The notes under the pieces were generated by a model. The model searched no databases. It worked only from the letters and a program-made list of their open reading frames with translations, and was not told where the DNA came from. From positions 39,436,979-39,500,978 of the forward strand of contig NC_090704.1 in the NCBI RefSeq assembly GCF_040954835.1: a DNA stretch of 64,000 nt, in the 5' to 3' direction. The stretch's first letter is position 1; every line of letters begins with the position of its first letter. Below are positions 27,601 through 39,600 of this stretch, piece after piece. The position numbers were made by a program, and so were the translations under genes. This stretch comes from Lepisosteus oculatus. Taxonomy: Eukaryota; Chordata; Actinopteri; Semionotiformes; Lepisosteidae.

Positions 27601-30600
27601 AGATCTGTGCTTCAACTGTTTTTTTTTCCTATATGCTTTAACTGGCTGAGTCTGCCATTTACTGTGCTCTGCCTGTAGGTCTCTTCCTTGGTTGGCACAG
27701 CTCCGAAAATGTCTGAATTATTTATAAATTTGGGATTTTGTTAATTACATTGCAGTAGTTTTAAGACTGTGGTCATCAACAGGTTGGCTTTTTTCAGCCT
27801 GTCATGATCACTGGAGAAGTGACATGGATTGTATTAAGCAGCCAGATAGCTGGGTAGCAGATACACTCCATGTTAAAATTTGATTTTATGTGCAGTGGTT
27901 AGAGGAGGTTGTAAATCATTTGAAGGAAAGGATGTAGGTGTATTTCCAAGCACATGATCTTCAGGTTGCTGTCACTATGCAGTAAACATTGGTTAACTTA
28001 AGTACTAATGATTACAAAGCAGTTCAAGGCTAATAGTTAACAACCAATTAAACAGACTGTTTCAAGAATGAATTAAGTTGTAAAATGAAAAATGTATTAG
28101 AAAACACAATAAATGAAGTAGCAGTTTAACTAATTTACCATTTAATACAAAAGTGTTGCTGAGGTCTGTTAGTAAAATACCACCACCTGTGTGGGATTTT
28201 TAATTCAGACTAAATTCCCCTAAACATGGATTGTACATTCTTTTCCAATTCTATATCTGAATTCAGAATATCACAAAATGAGAATAAACTATAGTTTGTG
28301 ACTATTAAAAATTAATACCATCAATAATTTTTTCATAAAGGCCACATGCTACTTCCCTTTTGGCATTGTTTTTTCTAATGCACATTAATACCCAATACGT
28401 CATTTTTTCTAGTGATTACTTATCAGGTGATTGTTATTCTAACTTGATGACCGAAAGGGACAGTATCAGAGGATCTGGCTCTAGTATCTGCAAATACCTG
28501 TAGTCAGGTGATATAGGCATCTTGTCTCTCTAGTTTCAGAGAAAGTCAGGAAAAACAGGCTACACAACAAATCCCAAAACTGTTAGTGAGTCCCAAAAAT
28601 CTGGAACATTCCTAGGTAACAATTTGCTCTTTAACAGACATAATACTGATAGGTTGCTAGGGGTTGCAGTAGGAGCATAATGTTGTTGGGTCTGCTATTT
28701 TTAAAATAGCAGTACCCTGTTTTTTCTTGATTTTGAGGCATTTAACATCAGTCTTAATCTTCAGCCTTGCAGTACTCGGCTGAATGGCAATTGTCTGGTT
28801 TATTTCCTGTAAATATACTGGGTCTGTCAGCCATAGGGTCAGTGGAGGTGCACTCCCATGTGGCTCTGCACATATGTAGACGTCACCTCTCAATACTCTG
28901 AACAGCTGCCAGCTCACCCTCCCATCTGAAATGAACAGCCCCATAATGCAGCAAGTTCACAGGTGTTTTTATGGAGCACTACTTTTAATATTTAATTGTT
29001 TCCTAGTGCTTTTGATTGGAAAGTAAAATGCATGCCACTCTTTCGATTAGCCTGTCGTAGCATTTTATGGTGCTGCATTTCTTGTTTAAAGAAATGGTTT
29101 GGAGTGACCAGTCTTGGTGGTAGCTTCAGGCTTAATGTGTGCACTGATCTGTTAATCTTCCCTCCATTAAACATGCCCAGCATTTTTCTCTTTATATGCA
29201 CATTGCTCTTTGGCCTTCTGCTAAGTCTGCCTTCCATCAATTTCCTTATCATTTATTCTTGGTGAGAAACTGTCCTCCTTCTATCTTCACTGATTCCTTG
29301 AGCTGGCATTTTACATCTTTTCATGGAGTGACTGTTTTACTGTTCATGGTCTCTCTCTCACCCTGCTGGAGCTTAGGAAATTGCTGTACTTACAGTGCAT
29401 TGAGAAACCTTGAGAACATCAGTACTCTTCTAAGTGTCGAATATAAGCTTTCTTTTAAGTAAAACCAGATATAATTTAATACATATGCAATGGATATAAA
29501 CTAAGTAAAATACAATGAAAAGGCTTCTAAATTAGGTGTAATAAATGCAGACACAGGAAGTAATGCCATTTAGACTTTCACTTGGATACAGGGTAATGGT
29601 CATTTTTTTATAGGGGTAGAATTAGTACTGGTTCTGCCAAGCACAAAACAGAAATAGCTGACCTGGAAGGTGAGTAGTGGAAACTGCTGAGTGATGACAT
29701 GCATTGCTGAGGAGAATATAGCCCAGGCCTACAGTCTGCAGGGTTTGGTGAAGAAGTGTCAGCAGCTGTTCTGTGCTAGTGCTGTGAAATGATTATTCCA
29801 TACTCATTGAATCACATTTGTTTGTGTAGCACAATTTCTTTGTAGCAGTGTAGCACAGTTATTTTTCAAAGTCATTGCATATTAGTCAGGAGGTGTGTAG
29901 ACCTCAATGTAGAATGGGGTGACGCCATGGTTTATGACACTTTTGAGTGAAAATGCAACAATTTAAAGCTGTGATTTCGATAATGCGCTGAATCATATAC
30001 ATGTTGAAAAACAATCTTGCAATTGTTTGATGTGGCTAGTTTTAATACTGAGCGATCCTGCATTACTTTCAAGGTCATGCTTCTGATGTGCTTTATAGCA
30101 TGCAGTTGTGATATCATTAGGGTATAGGCACTACTGAAGACACTGATGGCTAATGCGTTGACCTTTTTATATCACATCTATATATCACAAATGGCCTCTG
30201 TCCTTCATGTTTACAGTGCAGAGCTTCACAACTACGTATTGTAGGTCACCTTCAGTCTTTTCTAAAATCTATTTATACACCACAAGAGGGAGCTGTTACC
30301 TTTGTATTTCAATGTGAGAAAATATATGCAGTGATTGTTGCTTAAAGCCCTAATGATATTCACATTACAGGAGGGGGGGAAATGACTTTTTAATGGTGTG
30401 ATATCATCTTCTTGTACAGTGGGAATTCCGACAATCAAGTGGTGTGGTGCTGAGGGGGATTATAATGTGATGGTCATGGAGTTACTTGGGCCCAGTCTTG
30501 AAGATCTCTTCAATTTCTGCTCACGAAAATTCAGCTTAAAGACTGTCTTGCTTCTTGCAGACCAGATGGTAAGGGAGGTAGCCAGTATGTGTACACCTTT

Positions 30601-33600
30601 TCTCAGTGATTACCCACCTTATTTTATTACTTTGTACTTTATTAAAGGTGAAGTAGAAAATATACATTTATTTTGCCTTTATGTAATATGATAATCTACA
30701 TTTTGGCATCAGCTTTACCATTTTAGAATATAGCATTGCTAGGGAATACTAAATTTTCCTTGTATTTAACAGATTCTCTAGCACAGATCATAAATGTGTG
30801 CACCAAAGATAAAATTCACTTTGCCAAGAATATCATGCTTCTCTGTATTTAACCTGCTTTTGAACTGTTTATTTCAGATCAGCCGTATTGAGTATATCCA
30901 TTCAAAGAACTTCATCCACAGAGATGTGAAGCCAGACAACTTCCTAATGGGGCTGGGAAAGAAAGGCAACCTTGTTTACATCATTGACTTTGGCTTGGCC
31001 AAGAAATACCGGGATGCCCGCACACACCAGCACATTCCCTACCGCGAGAACAAGAATCTTACTGGCACAGCTCGCTATGCCTCTATCAACACACACCTGG
31101 GAATAGGTACGACGGGCAATCTTCTTAGGAGGTGTCCTGAGATTGCTAAGGCTTCTCTCCAATTAAAGTTTAGGGTGATCATTTTGTCACAAAATTTCAC
31201 AGTTTTGTATTGAAGAAGAGCATGAACTAAATGTTTTAGTTTTGTACCTGGCATACAAATGCTTGAAAAGTTATGTTTGACATCCAGAATGATCCCAGAG
31301 TACTTTTACATGTGGCAGCATGTGCAGCATTTCTTCAGTTCCCTCTACACTGATTTGTGCATAAGTGTATTCTTTAAGTTTTAGACTAAAGTCTCTGTTT
31401 GCGGCTCTTGAATCTGGAATGCTCTGGGTGTGAAAGAAGCTTTTAGAATTTAGTGTTTCTAATTAGGTTTACTTTTTGGAGATAATGTTCCTGTTTTGTG
31501 TTTAGGGCAGTTTAATTACTTGGACTTGTTCAAGCTGTTCTGGGGGATTTCTATATGCAGGCTTTTGTTCCATCTTATTTTTCAATCTCTATTTTTTTAT
31601 TGACTTTAATCTCTTTAGTTTTTGGAAATATCCAAATTCATATTTCAAGATTTTCCATCCCTTCAACTCTTAAATAGCCTTTCCTCAGCTTGCTCACCCT
31701 TAATTTGTTTTATAATCAGCAATTGGGTGCGACGATATCAGATACTTCCATGATACCTTTTTTATTTTCAGACCCTTTTTAATCATTTCTGAAACTTAAT
31801 TTGACACAGGGTTGATGGGAAAAAGGTTTGAAGAGCTGAAAGCAAATTTGGTAATATCCCAAATTTAAACCTGAAATCAGTTTGCCGATGACTTAAGAGC
31901 TTACCTTGGAGCATACACACCCAAAAGTCGTCCCCCAGGACCATGGTTGGAACTAATGGTTTAGAACATGCAATGTGCAGGAACCTGCTGAATTCACTTT
32001 TTTTATTGTTCTCCTGTGGCTTATGGTCACAAGTTGCCAACTGGATTGTTAGAATAATGTCCCTAGTCCCGTTGTATCAACCTTTGTGGTGTTATACTTT
32101 CTGTTGAGATTGCATTGTCTGTAGATGCCTTGAATATCTTAAGACAGTGTGCTCATCCTGTTTGTGTTAAATTATGCATCTTCTGGTATCCATTTATTTA
32201 TTTTTACACTTCTCTAGATCAGCATTCTGCCACCTTCATATCATTTTGCCAGCTGAATTTTGAAATCTTGTTCTGACTTAAGTTTTAAAATAGCTACAAA
32301 CTTTCTCTTTCATCCCACAGAGCAATCCCGTCGTGATGACCTGGAGTCCCTTGGTTATGTACTGATGTACTTCAACTTAGGGTCTCTGCCCTGGCAGGGC
32401 CTGAAAGCAGCTACTAAGAGACAAAAATATGAGCGGATCAGTGAGAAGAAAATGTCTACCCCCATTGAGGTCCTCTGCAAGGGCTACCCCTGTATGTACC
32501 AAGCTCAGCAAGATTTTGCAACAAAGTTGTAATTGTCCCATGACGTTTTATGCCGTGAAACTCAATACTGACCTTTTCTCCACAGCTGAGTTTGCCACAT
32601 ACCTCAACTTCTGTCGCTCCCTGCGCTTTGATGACAAGCCAGACTACTCCTACCTGAGACAGCTGTTCAGAAATCTGTTTCACAGACAGGGCTTTTCATA
32701 CGATTACGTTTTTGACTGGAACATGCTGAAGTTTGTAAGTGTGGTTTCTTTTTTTTTTATTTAACGCATAAATGAGGGTCAGTCAACTGTACTTTAAAGC
32801 TAGTCTCCTCAAGATTCTTTTATTGTCAAGCCTCGTGTTTAATTCCTTGATTCTTGGCAGACATTATAAACATTCACCACCTTTGGTTATACAATGGTCA
32901 AAATCCTTAGTCTCCTTGTAAGATGTAAGTTGAATATTTTGCAAGGTATTGGGCAGATTTATGCATTTTACATCTGGCTTTAGGGTGCCAACAGAGCAGC
33001 AGAGGATGCAGAGCGTGAGAGGAGAGACCGAGAGGAGCGACTGAGACACTCCAGAAACCCTGCAACCAGGGGCATCCCCTCTGCCTCGGGAAGACCTAGG
33101 GGAACACAGGATGTTGCCCCACCTACACCCCTAACCCCAACATCTCACACTGGTATGCACAAAGTTTCAAAGTGGAACTGAATCCTTTTCTGAGTTTAAA
33201 CAGCTGGTACATTCCAGTGCACCATGGACTTAGTTTGAAGCGTTTCCTTGAGTTACCTTGAGAGTTTTTAAAAACACTTTCTGACTCTCCTTGGCAATAT
33301 TCAGAACCCTCTGAGGAACAACACAATTAGCTTTTTGAAATGGAAAGACACAAAAGATGCAATTTGAAAACTGAATGTCTGCATACTGGAATTGTAGAAT
33401 GGTATAACAGAACAAATTATAATTAATACCATACAATTTGCAAAATCGTCCCAAAACAGTCATTCATGTATGGTTATGGATTACTAATGCCCTAAGGAGA
33501 TGTTTTGAAATTTAGGCCTAATTGGTGGTAATTCTGTGGAAAATTATGGGTAGAACGTAGGTGGATTAATTTACTGTTGCCGTTCATTCTCTTATAAAAT

Positions 33601-36600
33601 TAGTGAGCAACTTAAGTACAGGATGTGGAGACTTAAATCAGATTCCCTAAATAAGATAACTTTTTAAGTCATATACAATTTCTTGCATTAGGAATTTCTT
33701 TTCGCATACCCCAGCTTGCTCTCCATGAGACACACAGGCACACAGATGAGGAGAGAGAAGCTTGGGGTCAGAGCGCAGGGTCAGCCATTTATACGGCACC
33801 CCTGGAGCAGCTGGGGTTAAGGGCCGTGGGATTTGAACCAGCAACCTTCCAGCCACAGGCGCAGATCCTGGGATGCCATATAAATGGCTGGCAGTGCTCC
33901 ACCCACAAATGGAAAACCTATGTCCCTGTTCTAAAAATGTATTCACTAACCAAAAGAGGCTTTTTCAACTTAGGATTCCTCAAGCTCTCTTAAGGTGCAA
34001 ATACTTGTCTTATTAATTGCTGATTAATCTAGACCAAATACTGGTCTAGATTAATCAGCACAAAAACCTCCCACCTTCTGTTCTCTGTCTCTTTACCTAC
34101 CTGTTTTTATCCCGTTTCTCAACTGTTGATAACTCTTAATCATTTACCCAGAACCTAATTAACCAAGGTAAACCAGACTATTCTGTTGATCACTGCTTCA
34201 GACCCAAGTGAACTCTTCCTTTCTTGCTTAGAACCTCATCTAATCGTTGACACATGCTAGATGTTTAACTGTTATCCCGAGATTTTTGAAACTCCTCAGT
34301 CATTTCCATTAACCGTAACACTATTACATTTGTAATTTTAGGTTATTCTTTGTTACCGTATGGAGCATTGTCGAGGAAAATTTATCAAGCTGTTTCAGCA
34401 GTTTACTTTTCAGGAATTAAATTATGTATTTTTTCACGCAAGCAGATAAAGTAAAAAGTATCAGATCTGTTCATTTAAAATAGTAATGAATTGAATGATT
34501 TACCATAGTCAAATTAATCTAAGTCTATCCATTTTGCCTATAGCAAACACATCCCCTCGCCCAGTATCTGGAATGGAGAGAGAGCGCAAAGTCAGTATGA
34601 GATTACACCGCGGCGCTCCTGTCAATATCTCATCCTCTGACCTCACTGGACGGCAAGACACTTCGCGCATGTCCACATCACAGGTACGAGCTAGTCCCAT
34701 GGCACACATCCCCGACTAACTCGGGATCCAAGACATTACAAAACTCCTCAGCACTGACTCTTATTTCAGAAAGAGCCCCCAACTTCCCTTCCCTGAGAGA
34801 GAAAAGAAATTTAAATTATTTTCCACAAAGTGGGAACTTTTGTGGTACTTGTTGGAAATTGCAAAATGGTATTATAATCCTTACTGGTACAATGTTGGTG
34901 CTAATGCAAGCCTCTAAAGTATCAGGTGCTATTTTGTAACCCTTGCACCTTACCCTCAATGTAATATGTCATTGCTTACAACCATAGTAAGCTTTAGGTT
35001 AATTAATGAGACTTAGTATTTTTTCCTGCATAAACATTCCAGTGGAGTGGTACATATTCCAGAGTTTTTAGATTTTGGTGTTTCTATTATGTAATGGTTT
35101 ACACTGGAAAAAGTGGAACACAATAGGTTTTCATATGTAAGAGATCTTAATGTTAGCCTCTTGTTAGCTTAGGAAAAATGTGGATAAATTTGAATCTAAT
35201 ATTACAAATTTCTTATTCCCATTAAGTAAAATGAACAAGGGGATAATTACTTTTGGATTTGTATTTGAACTCAGTTTTTAAATTTATTACTCATTGAGTT
35301 TTTTTCCCCAACTTGTTTGGCTTCCCAATCAGTGAAAAGAGTTTAACACAGTTTATTTGCCAAAAGGGTTCACTTCAGAGGAGAATTTTAGTAAACTTCA
35401 GTAACTTTTTTTGGCTCGATTCTTTGTCATTGAACTCTTGGAAATGGCAGGGTAAGAACATGAAGAATAAGATTTTATTGAACAGTTGAATGGATTTAAC
35501 CACTAATCCTAGAATTATAAAGAAAATACTATTGCAGGTTGTTCTCTTTTTGCAGTATTCATTAGTGAGGCAGGTTGAATTTATTTCTTGATCTTCTCAA
35601 GTGAAAACTGATTTCCAGCCAAATCCAGGTCTTCAACTGTAGGGTATAATCTTTCAGTACACAATGGAATCTTGGATGGTCTTCAGTTCCAGTGGCTTCA
35701 GTGAAGATGTTCTTTACAGCGTTGGATGTGACTGTAGGGAGGTTGTGGTCTTCTGGCTAAAGCTGTGGCTATGGCTTTTGGCATGGGAGTGTTTAAATTG
35801 AAACACGTTCACAATTTAAATGGCTGAGAGGCTGATGTTTATACTCGGCGAGATTGTTTGCACACTTGTTCTGTGGTCTTTGAAGACATTGGCTGATGGT
35901 TTCGTAAGAGAATGTGAAGGCATATTTTGGGACTATTGTATTTGATAAGGTAACTAATAAATAAAACCAGCATGTCTGTTGACATGATTTGGTAATCCAA
36001 CCCTGTAATGATTTTTCTCTGAATTGTATTCATGCTGTTGTGGTATAATTATTCATAGATGAATTGTGCTTTCAAAACAGATTTTTTTTAGGTATTTCCA
36101 TTGTTAACTGAATTAATACATTCATTATAAAACTGGAAAACTGCAATAGCTTGTATCGCATACTGAACATCAAAAGAAACTTATCACTCAATTTACAGAA
36201 GTATGTTTTTAGGAAGTATATGGATAGTGTTTTGATATTTCTTAGTTTAATCATCCATGATCACCTGTGAAGCACTTGGGTTTTTAACGGTTTTGTAAAC
36301 TTAAATCACCTCATTTAATGAGGTGATTTAACTTGTTGATTGTCTGAAAGTGAAAATTGAGAATGAAATGCAAGTGAACTTTCTTATCAGGTGAACAACT
36401 CCATTCTGTCATCTGTATGTTGGAGGCTAGATTGTCGGAGCACAGTTTGTTGTCTAGGGCGTTTCTAGCCATTAGTTTCACCTGCCAAGATGGTACAGCT
36501 GAACTGTCGATACGCCTTGACCTGGGAGACCACAAGTCACAATATCTCACCGAGATTGTTGGAAATATCCAAATTGGCAGGAGCATGTAGTCACTACGCA

Positions 36601-39600
36601 ACTCCACTTGTAGTGATTAAAGGCAACATTAATGAAGTCCTGGGATCTCACTTACTACCCTTTCCTCATCCTGATGTGCCAAATTCTGTCAAGACTGACA
36701 TGCTGTTCATGTAGCAATGGCTTTCTTGAGAGCTGCCAATGTGATACTTATGCTGTGGATATCAAGCTCACAAGATGCGAGCCCCCCAATGTAGGATGAA
36801 CTGGGATAATGTGGCATCTAGGGCTCAGGACCAATGAACAGACAAGCCTGTACAGGCTCTATTAGAAGATTGGGACTGAATTCCAGAAGACTGCATTTTT
36901 AACCTGGTTCAAAGCAGCTGTCATAGATGTATGACCTACTGTATCTGCTGTCAATAGTGGCCACACATTTGTCCATCATAGTAAGGCACCTTGTCGATTA
37001 TCACTGAAGATGTCAAATTGTAATCTGCACATTAACTAGCAATCTATCTTGTCACATCGAGACCATTCATAAAATGTCAATTTTCAACAAATTCAATAAC
37101 ATTTATAAGTTAAGCTTCTTTTGATATTCAGTGGAACTGTTGCATTAAGTACTTTGGGGGAAGTTGGAAATTGTTCTACAGATTCTGGAATTAGGCTCCA
37201 CATTCTGTTGAATGTTTGTGAAAGGTTTAATTTTTGCAGTTAAAGGTTGGATTATGAAGTCATGGTTTTTCTGCAGTGCTCTGAAAAAAGGTGAATGTGT
37301 ACTTTTTGGAGCAGTGAACTTGATTTACTTGCCCCATTGTAATGTATTCTTTCTTCACAAATGGCTGTCTTTTCCCCCCCACCTCAGAATAGCATTCCCT
37401 TCGATCACCACGGCAAGTAGCTGCTCGCCACGTTCTTGTTTGAAGGCAGCACCGGGTGAGTTTCAGCTGGGTCCCATATCATTGTAGATTGCACACATAC
37501 TTGCACATCTCAGATATACGAATGAGCACACACTGTGGCCCAGAAACTAGTGGAAAGTCTACTGCTTTTCATTTTGATGAGCAGGAGAGCCGTCAAAATG
37601 AAGTGACTTCAGTATACACTGAAAAGGAGACTGGAAAGGAACCTATTTTGCTGTTAATGGATAAGCAGCGTGATGACTGGTGGTTAACTGTGTACAAAAG
37701 GGAGTACAGTAATTTGACTTGCAATTATGCAGTCATGAATAGTTAATTGGAATATTTGATATTCAGGATTGATAGATATAGGGGCTAAAGAACATTTATT
37801 CAGAATTTAATTCTGATGTTTCCAAATGCTTTGATGTTAAATTTTGGATTGTGTAGGTATCCCAATATCTGAAGTGCTTTAATACTGCAGAAGTGTACTC
37901 TGCCTACGTACACAAAGTATTTTCAGTCAACTTGATTTGTCCCAGTGAACTCACAAGGCATGTGAAATGGAACCCAGATCATCATTCTCTTTATAAGACT
38001 ATACAGTCTTGCTGCAATATTGGTCTGTATGGACCAATTGCAGCTTTTAATAGCAAATTTTTAAAATATAACCTTAAAAATGTACCTCAGTACATTACCG
38101 ATACTTTGTGTAAGCATCTGAATCATGAAGAAATACACTCATCTTAGGAGTTCTGTATTAAATTGTTCACAACAGAGCTTGTCCTTTATTCCATATCATA
38201 GAAGTGTTAAATTTCGTACTGTTTCCAGGATTGAAAATTTGTCACTCTGATGCACACGTTTGTGCGAACAGAATAATTCTGATAGTCTACAATATACCAA
38301 GATGCCTGTTCATATTGTTCAGCTAAATGCTCTGACTTGTTAAACTAAAGGATTAGAAAAAAGTGAAGCACTAATGTGGAGAAACGCAAGATTAACCACA
38401 GAGCATTGAGAAACCTTCAAACTGCAAATTAAACATTTATTGGTCCATCAGTCAGCATTATGACATTGAAACGTAAACTTCCATCACAGACGCATGGTAA
38501 ACTTGTAAAATGCCTGTCCCTTTTCATGTGGTCATTCAGTATTGGGTTGATCGTCTTTTTTCTCGGAATTCAGGATCCTATTTCAACCAGTGTTCTGTAT
38601 TCTCAATCTTAAAAGGCTATGAAGGAACAAAAGAGTCACTGCTGTGGCCCTTCCTCTCCCTTACTCACACATTTGGTGCATCATTCTCCGTTACATGAAT
38701 TACGACATTGATTGCTTCATAAGCTTTTTTTAAACAAACTTGCAATTTGATAGATAGTACTCATTACATTGTTTTAGTATTTGAAAAAGAGCAACAGTCT
38801 TGTTCCGATGTCAAGCAAAACTGGGGAAATTAAAATATTTATGAAATTTGATTCAAATGTCCTGCTTTCAATTGTGAAGGTTTCTTTATGATGTTCAGTT
38901 GTCCTGTTCCAAATGTTTGATCTTCCAGTAGATGATAGTGCCTGGCCTTGCTGCTTTGCTTCTTGTCTGTCTGCAATGCTTGGGTTGTGCTAGATGCCTG
39001 ATTACCCAGCATGCTTTTTACCTTGGCTGTCCGAACATTGAAATCCTGTTAATCTTTAATTTTATCTCTACAATAGAATTTTTGGTTTAAAATGCAGAAT
39101 GATTTGTAATTTTCTGCGTTTTTATTTTTCATTGCATCATGTCCCATTAAACCTGCTTTTTGGCTGGTTCTGTTTCCCTGTTAAAAACCAAGAAATATTG
39201 CCAATTATGAAACAAGGTCTGAGCTGCTTTTCACTTCACATCACAGCTGCTGTTATACCTCATCAATCTTTCAAGTTCAGTTGTACAGGTTGAAACTAAT
39301 CACTTATCCTAGAGCTCCTTTAATTCAAATTTTAGTTGAGCAGTTTACCATGTGAAAGTGATGTGCTTTTTTTTGGCAGTTATCAAATGAGATGTTCAGC
39401 TGTTCTTTTCAGCAGAATGTGTAATGTACCATAATCAGAGCTATGATTTTAAGTAGTGGTAAATTATAAACATCCTATACTCAGAGAGCAAATTGCAACC
39501 TTGGTCTCAAGTGATGATAAAAAGAGAGCTAATTGCATCTTAAAGGATTTTGCATGATCCAAAAATGAAATCATGGAACACTCAGCATTCTGTTTAAATG

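Larger units (their letters stand above)
33153..34543 (+). other. CSNK1D: CSNK1D intron 7 (1.4 kb)
   Basis: Intron between GTATGC and TTTTGCCTATAG. It contains one copy of a dispersed repeat (about 33653-33900) and a perfect 19-bp hairpin (34018-34060), both listed separately. Confidence 0.9.

Noticed and set aside
33825..33870. tRNA B-box-like GGATTTGAACCAGC
   Set aside because: Part of the dispersed repeat; no cloverleaf or A box upstream.
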